Shown: positions 39,915 to 49,410, numbered from the stretch's first letter. The stretch is 64,000 nt of DNA from Desulfuromonadales bacterium (GCA_016650295.1 JAENWA010000032.1:87393-151392), one strand, 5' to 3'. Notes: generated from the letters alone by a model not told the origin. Made by a program: numbers and translations.

Positions 39915-41198
39915 TCAGCCGATCTCCCGCACCTTGCTGCACAGTTCATCCAGGGTCAGCGAGCGCTCGGTTACAGTTCCAAAAACATCGGAGCCGGCCA
40001 GGAGAAGATCAAAGCGCGGGGAGCGTTCGCCGCTGTCATCTTTTGCAAGGCTCGAACTCACGATTCCAATATCGGCCAGTTGCGGCTGGGTGCAGGAGTT
40101 GTGGCAACCTGAAAGTGCCCAGCTCTTTGTGCGGCCCGCGGGTCCCATGGCACCAATGATGGCTTGGGCAACATTCCGGGTGGCTGACAGGCCCATCCGG
40201 CACTCGTGGCTGCCCGGGCAGACCCGGAAGGAGACCGGGTTGGCGTTGAAAGCACAGCGCGACAGTGCTGCCGAGGCTTCTGCCGGATTGTGCGAGGCAG
40301 TGACATGGAAGGCAATCTCCTGCTCCGCGGTTACCATCATGAGCCCATCGGCAAACAGTTCGGCAAAATCGGCCAGTTCGATCAGCTGATCGCCGGTCAG
40401 GCAACCGGCGTATATCCGTGCAGACATTCGGCGGTTGCCGGAAATCTGAATCAGGTTCTCCTGCAGGCCGGAAACCTCCGGAAGCTCCTCAGCGGCAGAA
40501 GGCTCAAGGGCGACCAGTCGGCGGAATTCGTTTTCGTCAATACTCCGGACAAGGTGTTTGAGGCGTTTCCCGGCCGGGGTATGGGCGGCATAGACGCGGG
40601 CGATGGCCTCGATCAAAGGGATAATGCGGTTTTCGCTGACGCCCGCTTCAAACAGGAAGCCGGGCTGCGGCTCGCGTCCCAATCCACCGGCTGCAAACAG
40701 GTCGTACCGGGCGCATTCTTCGTCGTAGCCGGACAGCACCAAACCGATATCCTGAATCAGGTGGCGGCGACCGGCAGCGTTGGTTTCGACCCCGATCTTG
40801 AATTTCTTGGGCAGCCGTTCGAAACGGGGATTGGCGGTAAAGTGACGATGAAGGCGACGGGCCATAGTCTCTACCGCCGGAAAGCCGACTGCTCCCTGGC
40901 TGGAGCAGGTTATCCCCCGCACGGCCCCTCCGCAGGCTCCGCGCGAGGTCAGGCCGACCGATGCCAGCGCCCGTTTCACTTCGGGCAGGTCAGTTTCCTT
41001 CAGCCAATGAATTTCCATGCTGCCACGGGTAGTCAGATGAATCGTGCCCCGGCCGAAGCGGGTGGAGATTGCGGCGACGGCCCTGGCCTGAACAGCCGGG
41101 ATGACACCGGCCGCCAGCTTGACCCGCTGCATGAAAAAACCATCCTGGCGTTGACGGTAGATGCCGTCCAGCCGGTAATCCTTGACAGTATTGGACAT
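39915..41198 (-). CDS. Compact nitrite/sulfite reductase-like sirohaem protein
   Basis: A 427-residue protein. It has two ferredoxin-like half domains and the sirohaem-[4Fe-4S] cysteine set: C-x5-C in FRVCPGSHECRMG and C-x3-C in LSGCHNSCTQPQ. The substrate-side Arg/Lys block is near STRFGRGTIHLTTRGSMEIHW. It is shorter than typical assimilatory reductases. Nitrite, sulfite or another oxyanion cannot be distinguished. The start at 41198 is where homology begins; longer reading has no support. Confidence 0.82.
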   Translation of the reverse strand: MSNTVKDYRLDGIYRQRQDGFFMQRVKLAAGVIPAVQARAVAAISTRFGRGTIHLTTRGSMEIHWLKETDLPEVKRALASVGLTSRGACGGAVRGITCSSQGAVGFPAVETMARRLHRHFTANPRFERLPKKFKIGVETNAAGRRHLIQDIGLVLSGYDEECARYDLFAAGGLGREPQPGFLFEAGVSENRIIPLIEAIARVYAAHTPAGKRLKHLVRSIDENEFRRLVALEPSAAEELPEVSGLQENLIQISGNRRMSARIYAGCLTGDQLIELADFAELFADGLMMVTAEQEIAFHVTASHNPAEASAALSRCAFNANPVSFRVCPGSHECRMGLSATRNVAQAIIGAMGPAGRTKSWALSGCHNSCTQPQLADIGIVSSSLAKDDSGERSPRFDLLLAGSDVFGTVTERSLTLDELCSKVREIG

Positions 41199-41418
41199 GA
41201 TAGTAAAGCCTTTCACCGTTGTGTACTGATTGAGATCGCAATCAGAATAGACGTGTGCGGACGGGACGTCAAGCCGGGAGTGGTATTCTGAAAACAGGAT
41301 GGTGAATGGCAGCGTACGCTCAAAGCTTTTATTCGCTTGAAGCACCATGGCGTTTACCGTAAACTGAAACTTCACCGAAGCACGGAGTGAGATTTTTGTG
41401 CGCACAGGAGGTATCCCT

Positions 41419-42675
41419 ATGACCATAGCCGCCCAAGTGGCCCGAATTGCCGCGGATGCACGCCAGGCATCCTACGCCTTGGCCCGTGTATCAACGACAG
41501 TAAAAAACAGTATGCTGATCGCCATGGCCGCGGCGCTTCAGGCGCAGGCGCCGCACCTGATCGCTGAAAATGCCAGGGATCTGGAAGACGGGGCCCGGAA
41601 AGGGCTTTCCGCAGCCATGCTGGACCGCCTGATGCTGGATGAACAGCGCATTGCCGGCATCTCCGATGCCCTGCGTGAGGTGGCGGCCCTGCCCGACCCG
41701 GTGGGCGAGGTGACCGGGATGTGGAAACGCCCCAATGACCTGATGGTGGGCAAGATGCGCATCCCGCTGGGAGTGATCGGCATCATCTACGAGGCCCGCC
41801 CCAATGTTACCGCCGATGCCGCGGCCCTCTGTCTCAAAGCCGGCAATGCCGTGGTCCTGCGGGGCGGTTCCGAGGCGATCAATTCCAATCGGGCCATCGC
41901 TGCCACCCTGCAGGGGGTGATGAAGGACGTCGGCATACCGGTGGCGGCCCTGTCGCTGATCCCGTTCACTGAACGGGAGGGGGTGCTGGAGATGCTCAAA
42001 CAGGAGGAGTTCATCGACCTGATTATCCCGCGCGGCGGAGAAAGCCTGATCCGTTTCGTGGTGGAAAACTCGCGCATCCCGGTCATCAAACATTACAAGG
42101 GGGTCTGCCACGCCTTTGTGGACAGGTCGGCCGATTTCGACATGGCCGAACGGATCATTGTCAACTCCAAGACCCAGCGGCCGGGTGTCTGCAATGCCCT
42201 GGAAACCCTGTTGATCCATCGGGCCGCGGCAACGGAATTTATCCCCCGCATTGCCGCAACCCTGACCGACCTGAAGGTGGAGCTGCGCGGTGACGCGGAG
42301 TTCAGGACGTTTGCTCCGGCGGCCACACCGGCCACGGAAGAGGATTGGCCGGCGGAGTACCTGGACCTGATCCTGGCCTGCCGGGTGGTGGATGACATGG
42401 ATGCCGCTATCGCCCATATCAACCGCTACAGCTCGCTGCACAGCGAAGTGATCATTACATCCGACTACAGCAACGCCCAGCGCTTCATCCGCGAGGTCAA
42501 CTCCAGCTGCGTACTGGTCAACGCCTCGACCCGCTTCAACGACGGCAACCAGCTCGGCCTGGGCGCCGAGATCGGCATCTCCACCACCAAACTGCATTCC
42601 TTTGGACCGATGGGGCTTGAGGATCTGACGACGACCAAGTTTATCGTATACGGTGACGGTCAGGTGCGAGTGTAA
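41419..42675 (+). CDS. proA: Gamma-glutamyl phosphate reductase
   Basis: A 418-residue proline-synthesis enzyme. Catalytic Cys lies in RPGVCNALETLLIH; other blocks are PLGVIGIIYEARPNVTADAA and RGGSEAINSNRAI, and the C-terminus LGLGAEIGISTTKLHSFGPMGLEDLTTTK. AGGAGG sits 6 bp before the ATG at 41419, which is preferred over an in-frame GTG at 41398. Confidence 0.96.
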   Translation: MTIAAQVARIAADARQASYALARVSTTVKNSMLIAMAAALQAQAPHLIAENARDLEDGARKGLSAAMLDRLMLDEQRIAGISDALREVAALPDPVGEVTGMWKRPNDLMVGKMRIPLGVIGIIYEARPNVTADAAALCLKAGNAVVLRGGSEAINSNRAIAATLQGVMKDVGIPVAALSLIPFTEREGVLEMLKQEEFIDLIIPRGGESLIRFVVENSRIPVIKHYKGVCHAFVDRSADFDMAERIIVNSKTQRPGVCNALETLLIHRAAATEFIPRIAATLTDLKVELRGDAEFRTFAPAATPATEEDWPAEYLDLILACRVVDDMDAAIAHINRYSSLHSEVIITSDYSNAQRFIREVNSSCVLVNASTRFNDGNQLGLGAEIGISTTKLHSFGPMGLEDLTTTKFIVYGDGQVRV

Positions 42676-42899
42676 AAAAAGATATGAATAGATTAGTTGT
42701 TGCGAGATAGAATCGGAGACGGGGTCTAATCGAAAAATACAAGCAAGTATTGATAGCAATTACGGCATATTGGAAGATGTGTGTAAAATATAAAATTGTT
42801 TTGTAAATTTTGTTTGTTTGTGATTAACTTGCAGACCTGAAAGTTGTAATATGCTGTTTAACTACATATGAAAGCAGTTTCCGAAGGGATTGGTACTAT

Positions 42900-43616
42900 A
42901 TGGCATTACCTGCACAAAATCTGGAACTGGGTGGATTTGTCGGTGCGATCAGCGGCATGTCGCTGGCAGATATCATTCAGGTCAAGGGTAACAACCGCTA
43001 TTCAGGCTGCATTGTGATTGAACATCTCGGAAAAAGCGGCATGATTTTTCTCCGTGATGGCGATGTGGTACATGCGGAACAGGGGGCGCTGGTCGGTGAA
43101 GAGGCGTTCTATTCCATCATGAACTGGACCGGCGGATCCTTTCGGGATGAGCCGAAGGTGACGACTACCGGCAAAACCATTAATCAGCCATTGGGATTTC
43201 TGGTTCTGGAAGCATTCCGCCGTATCGATGAGGCCAAAAACAACCCACAACCTCCGCCACAGGCGGCGGCGAATTCCGGCAAGGAGGGTGCAGGTGTGAG
43301 TGATATCAATGTAAAGCTTAAAGCCATACCCGAAGTAGAGCAGGCCGTAATCATGACCAAGGACGGCGTGGTTGTGGATGACACCTCCTATGAAGCTGAA
43401 TTTATGGGCGCAAACGGCCTGTTTTTGGCGCTTTTTGCCGGCCAGCTCGGTTCTCATTTCGGTGTCGGCGAACCGAAATCCGTCACGGTGCATGGTACCG
43501 AGCAGCATATGTTCCTGTTTGACTCCAAACGCCATTACCTGTGCATATCCGCAAAAGCCGGCGGTAATGTAAATGCACTTGATGGTGAAATCCGCCGGGT
43601 CCTGGCACAGAAATAG
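42900..43616 (+). CDS. DUF4388 plus roadblock/LC7 protein
   Basis: A 238-residue protein. Residues 1-110 form a DUF4388/PATAN domain (GFVGAISGMSLADIIQVKGNNRYSG, HAEQG), a module used for protein interaction in signalling. After a Gln/Pro-rich linker comes a roadblock/LC7 domain (IPEVEQAVIMTKDGVVVDD). Roadblock proteins regulate small MglA-type GTPases and motors. It is 8 bp before a second roadblock-like gene. A 224-bp AT-rich leader precedes it. Confidence 0.82.
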   Translation: MALPAQNLELGGFVGAISGMSLADIIQVKGNNRYSGCIVIEHLGKSGMIFLRDGDVVHAEQGALVGEEAFYSIMNWTGGSFRDEPKVTTTGKTINQPLGFLVLEAFRRIDEAKNNPQPPPQAAANSGKEGAGVSDINVKLKAIPEVEQAVIMTKDGVVVDDTSYEAEFMGANGLFLALFAGQLGSHFGVGEPKSVTVHGTEQHMFLFDSKRHYLCISAKAGGNVNALDGEIRRVLAQK

Positions 43617-43624
43617 GGGGAGTT

Positions 43625-44419
43625 ATGCAGACGATCATGCTCGGTTTGACAACAGTACCGGGGGTCATGGGAGGGATGCTCTCCGATGAGCGGGGTAATG
43701 TGCTGGCGCATTCCTTTCCGCCGCTTTTCGACCAGGTAACGCTCAAGGGTGCTGCCGATTTGCTTCTGGATAATACGGTCGGCCTGCAGGAAGCGACCGG
43801 CGGCGTGAAACTCTTTGACATGCGTTTCGAGCTGGGCCGGATTATCATAAAAACGTTGCCGCGCATGTTTCTGGTCATACTTTGTCAGCCGACCGTCAAT
43901 GTGCAGCTCCTGTTCATCTCCATAAACGTTGCAATCAAAAAAATTGAGAAGCTCTCCGCTGACAACCAGCTGGCTCAGGCTGCTCAGCAGGCTCAGCCGC
44001 AGGTTCAAACGCCGCCTGCTCCTGTGGCTCGCCCCGCTTCAGCGGCGTCGGCTTACTCAGGCTACCGGGCCGTAACAGATGAAAAGGGTGTGCTGCTGAG
44101 CTGTGAGATTCTCCAGAAGACCGCCGGAATGTACTGGGCTTCCATGTCGGATAGTGCCAGCGTAAACCGTGACACCGCCCTGGAGATCAGCAATTTTTTC
44201 AATACCGGCCCTTTCAAAAAACTGACCATGAGCAATCGCGTTACCGGCGTCGGCAAACACGTGCCGGTGGCCGTGATTCAGCACGACCGCGACCATGCTT
44301 ACGACGGCAAGGTGCTTCTGACCCTGGCTCTGGCTGAACTGCTCAAGGTGAAAGAGGGAGACCAGATCCGGGCAGAGGTTGTGCATGGCGGCGGATTCCT
44401 GGGATGGGAAGGGATCTGA
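43625..44419 (+). CDS. Roadblock/LC7-like protein
   Basis: A 264-residue protein with a roadblock-like N-terminal fold (TVPGVMGGMLSDERGNVLAHSFPP, LGRIIIKTLPRMFLVILCQPTVN), an Ala/Gln/Pro linker around 120-150, and a second globular part with no family I recognise. It is paired with the preceding DUF4388/roadblock gene, suggesting a heteromer. No cognate small GTPase is in the window. Confidence 0.75.
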   Translation: MQTIMLGLTTVPGVMGGMLSDERGNVLAHSFPPLFDQVTLKGAADLLLDNTVGLQEATGGVKLFDMRFELGRIIIKTLPRMFLVILCQPTVNVQLLFISINVAIKKIEKLSADNQLAQAAQQAQPQVQTPPAPVARPASAASAYSGYRAVTDEKGVLLSCEILQKTAGMYWASMSDSASVNRDTALEISNFFNTGPFKKLTMSNRVTGVGKHVPVAVIQHDRDHAYDGKVLLTLALAELLKVKEGDQIRAEVVHGGGFLGWEGI

Positions 44420-44557
44420 GACCGGGTTAACGTGCACTTTGGGGTCAATGGCGACTAAATGCTTGCCTTAGCAAAGAAAAACTGTCATTATGCATCCACT
44501 TTTGGACGGGCCTTGAGCCCGTCCTTTTATTTTGAGAGAATTTGAGGAGCGTCACCC

Positions 44558-46363
44558 ATGCAGGAACGAATCAGAAATATCGCAATCATTGCCCATGTAG
44601 ACCACGGCAAGACCACGCTGGTTGATGCCATGCTGAAGCACGCCGGTGTCTACCGCGAAAACGAGGCTATCACCGAGCGCGTGATGGACAGCAACGATCT
44701 GGAGAAGGAACGCGGCATTACCATCCTGGCCAAGAGCCTCTCTATCCATCATGGCCAGTATAAGATTAATATCGTTGATACCCCCGGTCATGCCGATTTC
44801 GGTGGCGAGGTAGAGCGCGTCCTGAAAATGGTTGACTCGGTGCTCCTGCTGGTGGACGCCCTGGACGGCCCCATGCCGCAGACCCGCTTTGTATTGAAAA
44901 AATCCCTCGACCTTGGTCTCAAGCCGATCGTGGTCATCAACAAGATCGACCGTCCCGGAAGCCGTCCCGAAGAAGTACTCAACATGGTCTTCGATCTGTT
45001 CTGCGAACTGAATGCCACGGATGACCAGCTGGATTTTCCGGTGGTCTACACCAGCGCCAAGCTTGGGTATGCCAAGCTGGACATCAATATCGAATCCACC
45101 AACCTGGAGCCGCTCTTTGCAGTGGTCGAATCAAATGTCCGTCCGCCCATGGGTGATTCCAATGCGCCCTTCCAGATGCTGATCGCCAACATCGATTACA
45201 ACGATTATATCGGACGTATGGCCACTGGCCGTATCTTCAACGGTAAGGTCAGGGCCGGTGAAACCGTTGCCATGATCAAGGCCGACGGTACGATCACCAA
45301 GGGCCGTATTTCCAAGCTGCTCGGTTATGAAGGGCTCAAGCAGGTCGATATCGAAGAGGCCGGCACCGGCGACATCGTGACCGTGGCCGGATTTGAAGAC
45401 GTGAGCATCGGTGAAACCCTGGCCTCGGCCGAGAACCCCATCGCGGTGCCCTACGTCTCCATCGACGAACCGACCCTCTCGATGAACTTCATGGTCAATA
45501 CCTCTCCGTTTGCCGGCCGTGAAGGCAAGTGGGTAACCTCGCGCAACATCCGCGAACGCCTGACCAAGGAACTGCGTATCAATGTCTCCCTGCGGGTCGA
45601 AGATACGGAAAGCGCGGATACCTTCCAGGTATCGGGCCGAGGCGAACTGCACCTGTCGATCCTGATCGAGAATATGCGTCGCGAAGGTTTCGAGCTGGCC
45701 GTATCCAAGCCGGAAGTCATCGTACGGATCAAGGACGGCGTCAAGATGGAGCCGATGGAATACCTGGTGGTAGACGTTGCCTCCGAGTTCCAGGGCGCCA
45801 TCATCGAGAAGATGGGCCCGCGCAAGGGCGAGATGGTGGCCATGGCCCCCATGGGCGAGATGGTCCGTCTCGAATTCATTGTCCCGGCTCGCGGCCTGAT
45901 CGGTCTGCGTGGCGAGGTACTGACCGATACCCGCGGCACGGCGGTTATGACTCATACCTTCCACGAGTACGCACCCTACAAGGGTGATATTCCCGGCCGC
46001 AAGAATGGCGTGCTGATGGCCATGGAGCATGGTGAGACCACAGCCTACTCGCTGGACGCCCTTCAGCCGCGCGGCACCCTCTTCATCGGTGCCGGTGTCG
46101 AAGTCTACGGCGGCATGATCATCGGCCAGCACAACAAGGATAATGACCTGGATGTCAATCCCTGCAAGGGGAAAAAGCTGACCAACGTGCGCGCCTCCGG
46201 CACCGACGACGCCATCAAGCTGACTCCCCCGCGACTCCTGACCCTGGAGCAGGCCCTGGAATTCATTGCTGATGACGAACTGGTCGAAGTCACACCACTG
46301 TCGATCCGCTTGCGAAAGAAGGAGCTCGATCCGACCAGACGGAAGCGTGCTTCCAAGGGATAG
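44558..46363 (+). CDS. typA: Ribosome-associated GTPase TypA/BipA
   Basis: A 601-residue translational GTPase of the EF-G family. G1 [10 protein letters not shown], switch [17 protein letters not shown]4 NKIDRPGSR. The C-terminal BipA domain ends with [12 protein letters not shown]. It assists 50S assembly and stress adaptation. A GAGGAG ribosome site precedes the ATG. Confidence 0.96.
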   Translation: MQERIRNIAIIAHVDHGKTTLVDAMLKHAGVYRENEAITERVMDSNDLEKERGITILAKSLSIHHGQYKINIVDTPGHADFGGEVERVLKMVDSVLLLVDALDGPMPQTRFVLKKSLDLGLKPIVVINKIDRPGSRPEEVLNMVFDLFCELNATDDQLDFPVVYTSAKLGYAKLDINIESTNLEPLFAVVESNVRPPMGDSNAPFQMLIANIDYNDYIGRMATGRIFNGKVRAGETVAMIKADGTITKGRISKLLGYEGLKQVDIEEAGTGDIVTVAGFEDVSIGETLASAENPIAVPYVSIDEPTLSMNFMVNTSPFAGREGKWVTSRNIRERLTKELRINVSLRVEDTESADTFQVSGRGELHLSILIENMRREGFELAVSKPEVIVRIKDGVKMEPMEYLVVDVASEFQGAIIEKMGPRKGEMVAMAPMGEMVRLEFIVPARGLIGLRGEVLTDTRGTAVMTHTFHEYAPYKGDIPGRKNGVLMAMEHGETTAYSLDALQPRGTLFIGAGVEVYGGMIIGQHNKDNDLDVNPCKGKKLTNVRASGTDDAIKLTPPRLLTLEQALEFIADDELVEVTPLSIRLRKKELDPTRRKRASKG

Positions 46364-46487
46364 ACCAATTCCAAATCAAGGCGCTATCTTCGTTGGCTCG
46401 TCTTCGGCTCCTCAACGTACTAAATTGTACGCCTTTGTCGCCTCAGTCCTCGCCGCCTTGATTTCATCCTTGATTTGAAATCGGCAT
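46364..46487. repeat. Nested inverted-repeat element downstream of typA
   Basis: AAATCAAGGCG (46373-46383) is matched by its complement at 46454-46464 and partly again at 46468-46481. An inner CGTAC/GTACG stem (46416-46431) lies at the centre. The overall 120-bp cruciform-like layout is that of a non-autonomous palindromic element. It begins immediately after the typA stop. Confidence 0.6.
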
Positions 46488-46504
46488 AATTTCGTACAAA
46501 TCAG

Positions 46505-46542
46505 AAAGAGAGGCCGGGGCGATTGCTCCGGCCTCTCTTTTT
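46505..46542 (+). terminator. Intrinsic terminator of typA
   Basis: A 13-bp stem (AAAGAGAGGCCGG and complement) with a 10-nt loop, followed by five T residues at 46538-46542. Confidence 0.85.
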
Positions 46543-46626
46543 GTCATGACGGCTACAAAATGAAGAACAGAATGACCCCCGGCTTTCGATGAGGGCTCAT
46601 TCTGTTCTATGCTACCGGCTCTGCGA

Positions 46627-46980
46627 TCAGAATGACAGTCTTGCGGTCAGGCTGATGCCGTTGATGCTCGCGGCATGCTCACGCTGCGGGTTTTGCTGCT
46701 TTTCTGAAGGTTTGAGCTGGTCTGCGGGTTCGTTATACGCAACGGTGAATCGCGCGCTGCCGTATTGAATCAGGAGGTCGCCTTTTTCGTCAATCTTCAG
46801 GAGGTTTTTCTGCTGAATAGGGCGGGGACTGCCCACGGGTGACGGGAATGTCGATTCGGGAGACAGGAACAGGATAAGTGCTTCGGCTTGGGCGGCGAGG
46901 GCTGATGTAACGATGAAACCAGATATAAGCAGGGTGAATGCGGCAAAGGACTTCAGCTTTTTCAGCAGCCAAGCGTTCAT
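46627..46980 (-). CDS. Small exported protein under GEMM riboswitch control, unknown function
   Basis: A 117-residue protein. It has an N-terminal signal peptide (FAAFTLLISGFIVTSALA) and a short mature part of about 85 residues with no cysteines, haem sites or recognisable family. A beta-prone stretch IDEKGDLLIQYGSARFTVAY is the clearest feature. The start at 46980 has GGGGAGA about 7 bp upstream. It lies directly downstream of a GEMM-type riboswitch and terminator, so its expression should respond to a cyclic dinucleotide. It does not look like a known cytochrome or pilin. Confidence 0.75.
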   Translation of the reverse strand: MNAWLLKKLKSFAAFTLLISGFIVTSALAAQAEALILFLSPESTFPSPVGSPRPIQQKNLLKIDEKGDLLIQYGSARFTVAYNEPADQLKPSEKQQNPQREHAASINGISLTARLSF

Positions 46981-47033
46981 ATTCTCTCCCCACCAATATG
47001 GTGCGTTGCGTGTGGTACGCAACGAGCAGCGAC

Positions 47034-47071
47034 AAAAAAAAGTCGCCGTATCGTTGAGATATTTCGGCGAC
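47034..47071 (-). terminator. Riboswitch expression-platform terminator
   Basis: On the minus strand GTCGCCG (47065-47071) pairs with CGGCGAC (47042-47048) and is followed by eight T residues. The first arm lies inside the 3' end of the GEMM aptamer, so aptamer folding and terminator folding should exclude each other. Ligand binding would then switch expression on. Confidence 0.8.
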
Positions 47072-47146
47072 CCGGCTGTCTCGGGGAGACCCTTAGGCTT
47101 TCCGTCCCACCCTTGCGGATGGTTTAGTATTTTCGTTTGTCTCGTT
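47050..47146 (-). ncRNA. GEMM-Ib riboswitch, probable 3',3'-cGAMP sensor
   Basis: The minus-strand leader contains the GEMM-I core: AAUACUAAACC, a P2 stem CCAUCC/GGGUGG capped by a GCAA tetraloop (47107-47122), GGGACGGAAAGCC with the ligand-stacking A47 equivalent, then CCUAAGGGUC as receptor side and GCCGAAAUAUC at the 3' side. Aligned with the Vibrio Vc2 RNA, the position equal to G20 is A (47128). That is a mark of the GEMM-Ib class, described in Geobacter as preferring 3',3'-cGAMP over c-di-GMP. Exact ends are approximate. It controls a small exported protein. Confidence 0.88.
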
Positions 47147-47167
47147 ATTTTACTGTATTTGTTGAAA

Positions 47168-47181
47168 AGCATTTTCCGTGC
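47168..47181 (-). promoter_or_regulatory. Possible sigma-54 promoter feeding the GEMM riboswitch
   Basis: On the minus strand AGGCACG-N4-ATGC has GG and GC with exactly 10 bp between (47180-47181 and 47168-47169), the -24/-12 arrangement of sigma-54 promoters. The predicted start near 47156 lies about 10 nt before the aptamer. Confidence 0.5.
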
Positions 47182-47443
47182 CTGAAAGATTAAAATAATT
47201 AACAGGCCGAAATAATTCAAAATTTATTACGGATGCCCTTCCGTGTTTGTTGCAGATGCGTGAATTGACTTGACGGTTTCTTGGCAGGACTGACGTTTTT
47301 TGTCGAAAAACGTGCAGAAAAAACAGCCGGGCTTGTGAAAAGAACTATGCCTTCGAGAGCAAAGTAATCAGGTGATTTTTGACCGGTTGGATGATATAGT
47401 TCCGGGCGTAAATGTTACTGAATTCATAAGCGGAGTGGTTCAC

Positions 47444-48661
47444 ATGGCACAGCAGAAGATCTATCTGGTAGGCGCCGGTATGGCGGGCTGGGAGGGTTTC
47501 AGTTCCAAAGCGCTGGAGATCATCGGAAAGGCCGAGGTGCTGATCGGACATCAGCGGCATCTGGCAATCTTCCCCGATTTTGCCGGTCAGAAGACCGAAT
47601 TGGGAGAACTGCCCGATCTGCTGGATTTCCTCCAGAAGACCGAGTTGCGGGTGGCAATCCTGGCATCGGGCGATCCGACCTTCTTCGGGATTTCCCGTTT
47701 TCTGCTGCGCAACCTCCCCAAGGAGCGCATCGAGATCTTCACCAATGTCACCAGTATGCAGTATGCCTTTTCCCGGATCAAGGAGCCCTGGGATGATGCC
47801 ATATTCGTCTCTGTCCATGGCCGGGGGATGCATGCGGCGGTGGACAAGATCGTCTCGGCCGAGAAAGCCTGCATCCTGACCGACAGGGTCAATACCCCGG
47901 CAGCGATTGCCCGTGAGCTGATCGAGCGTGGCGCCGAGGGGTACGAAGCCTGGCTGTGTGAAGATCTGGGGCTGCCGACCGAAAAGTTCACCCGCAGCGA
48001 CCTGCGCGGTCTGCTCGAACTTAAACCGTCGGATCTGAACATCCTGATACTGATCAGGACCTATGAGCCCAACCTGGTCCACTACCCGCTGATCGGCATT
48101 GATGACGATGAATTCCAGACTGTCAAGAAACTGATTACCAAGCAGGAGGTACGGGCGGTGACCCTCTCCAAGCTCCAGCTGCAGGATGACCTGGTACTGT
48201 GGGATATCGGCGCCGGCAGCTGTTCCGTCTCCATCGAGGCCTCAAACCTGATGCCCAATGGCCGTATCTTTGCCGTGGAACGCAATCCGCAGTGCGTTGG
48301 TTATATCAAGGAAAACCTGAAAAAATTCTGCACCCGCAACGTGAAGCTGATCGAGGCCTATGCACCGGAAGGGCTGGATGATCTGCCCGACCCGGACCGG
48401 GTTTTCATCGGCGGAGCCGGAGGGCAGCTGGAAGAGATCATCGATGCCGTGGACAAGCGTCTCAAGGCAGAGGGGATGATCGTGCTGAATGCGGTGACAC
48501 TGGACACCCTCACCAAGGCGGTGGAGTTTCTGGAGGATCACGGCTACACCGTGGAGGCCACCTGCGTCAATATTGCCAAGACCCGTAGGCTGACGGAATA
48601 CAAGATGTTCGAAGCACAGAACCCGGTCTATATTATCACTGCCTGCAAAGGGAATGAGTAG
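47444..48661 (+). CDS. cobL: Precorrin-6Y C5,15-methyltransferase / decarboxylase (CbiE-CbiT fusion)
   Basis: A 405-residue bifunctional cobalamin-synthesis enzyme. The N-terminal CbiE half starts KIYLVGAGMAGWEG and has ILASGDPTFFGISR. The CbiT half is a SAM methyltransferase with LWDIGAGSCSVSIEAS, FAVERN and VFIGGAGGQLEEI. The ATG at 47444 has GGAG upstream. Its stop overlaps the cobI start, so they are coupled. Other corrin genes are not in the window. Confidence 0.92.
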   Translation: MAQQKIYLVGAGMAGWEGFSSKALEIIGKAEVLIGHQRHLAIFPDFAGQKTELGELPDLLDFLQKTELRVAILASGDPTFFGISRFLLRNLPKERIEIFTNVTSMQYAFSRIKEPWDDAIFVSVHGRGMHAAVDKIVSAEKACILTDRVNTPAAIARELIERGAEGYEAWLCEDLGLPTEKFTRSDLRGLLELKPSDLNILILIRTYEPNLVHYPLIGIDDDEFQTVKKLITKQEVRAVTLSKLQLQDDLVLWDIGAGSCSVSIEASNLMPNGRIFAVERNPQCVGYIKENLKKFCTRNVKLIEAYAPEGLDDLPDPDRVFIGGAGGQLEEIIDAVDKRLKAEGMIVLNAVTLDTLTKAVEFLEDHGYTVEATCVNIAKTRRLTEYKMFEAQNPVYIITACKGNE

Positions 48662-49377
48662 TGGCAACAATCTATGCCGTCGGTGTCGGTCCGGGTGACC
48701 CGGAGCTACTTACCAGGAAGGCCGAGCGCATTCTGCGTCAGGCGGATGTGATACTGGCGCCGATTTCCAGGCCGGGTGAAGCCAGCGTGGCATTGGATAC
48801 GGTGCGGAAGTTTCTGGATGAGAGGCGTCAGGAGATAATCCTGCACCAGTTTCCCATGACATCCGACCGGACCCGTCTTATTCCGGCCTGGCAGGAGGCT
48901 GCCGCACTGATCGCCGCACGGGTGGCGGCAGGCCAGGATGTTGCCTTTATCACCATCGGCGATCCGCTGCTCTATTCGACCTTTATCTACCTGCTGCGCA
49001 TCTTCCGCGAGACCTGTCCGCAGATTGCCATAGAGATCATTCCGGGAATTTCCAGCATCAATACCGCTGCTGCCGCGGCAGGAGTCACCTTGGCCGAGGC
49101 AGAAGAGCGGATCGCCATAATCCCGGCCACCGCCGGTATGGATAAGGTCGTTGAGGCCTTGGTCACCTATGACACGGTGGTTTTACTGAAGGTTAAACCG
49201 CTCTTCGGTGAACTGCTGGAAGTGCTTGGAAGGATGGGCAGGGGACAGAGCAGTGTGTTTGTCGAACGGGTCGGCAGTCCGCGTCAGAAGGTGCTGACCG
49301 GTCTGGCCGAGATGGCCGGCCACAACCCGGATTATCTTTCGCTTATGATCGTAAAACAGCCTGGCAGTTGTTTGTAA
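48661..49377 (+). CDS. cobI: Precorrin-2 C20-methyltransferase
   Basis: A 238-residue SAM-dependent tetrapyrrole methylase. Motifs: YAVGVGPGDPELLTRKA near the N-terminus, FITIGDPLLYSTFIYLL, and EIIPGISSINTAAAAAG. It methylates C20 of precorrin-2 or its cobalt form in cobalamin synthesis. It starts at GTG, overlapping the cobL stop by 1 bp. Confidence 0.9.
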   Translation: MATIYAVGVGPGDPELLTRKAERILRQADVILAPISRPGEASVALDTVRKFLDERRQEIILHQFPMTSDRTRLIPAWQEAAALIAARVAAGQDVAFITIGDPLLYSTFIYLLRIFRETCPQIAIEIIPGISSINTAAAAAGVTLAEAEERIAIIPATAGMDKVVEALVTYDTVVLLKVKPLFGELLEVLGRMGRGQSSVFVERVGSPRQKVLTGLAEMAGHNPDYLSLMIVKQPGSCL

Positions 49378-49410
49378 GGCTCAGTTCGCAGTAACCGCTT
49401 GAAACACGTC

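Noticed and set aside
41491..42759. 422-codon minus-strand frame opposite proA
   Set aside because: proA is certain. No family pattern in the reverse frame.
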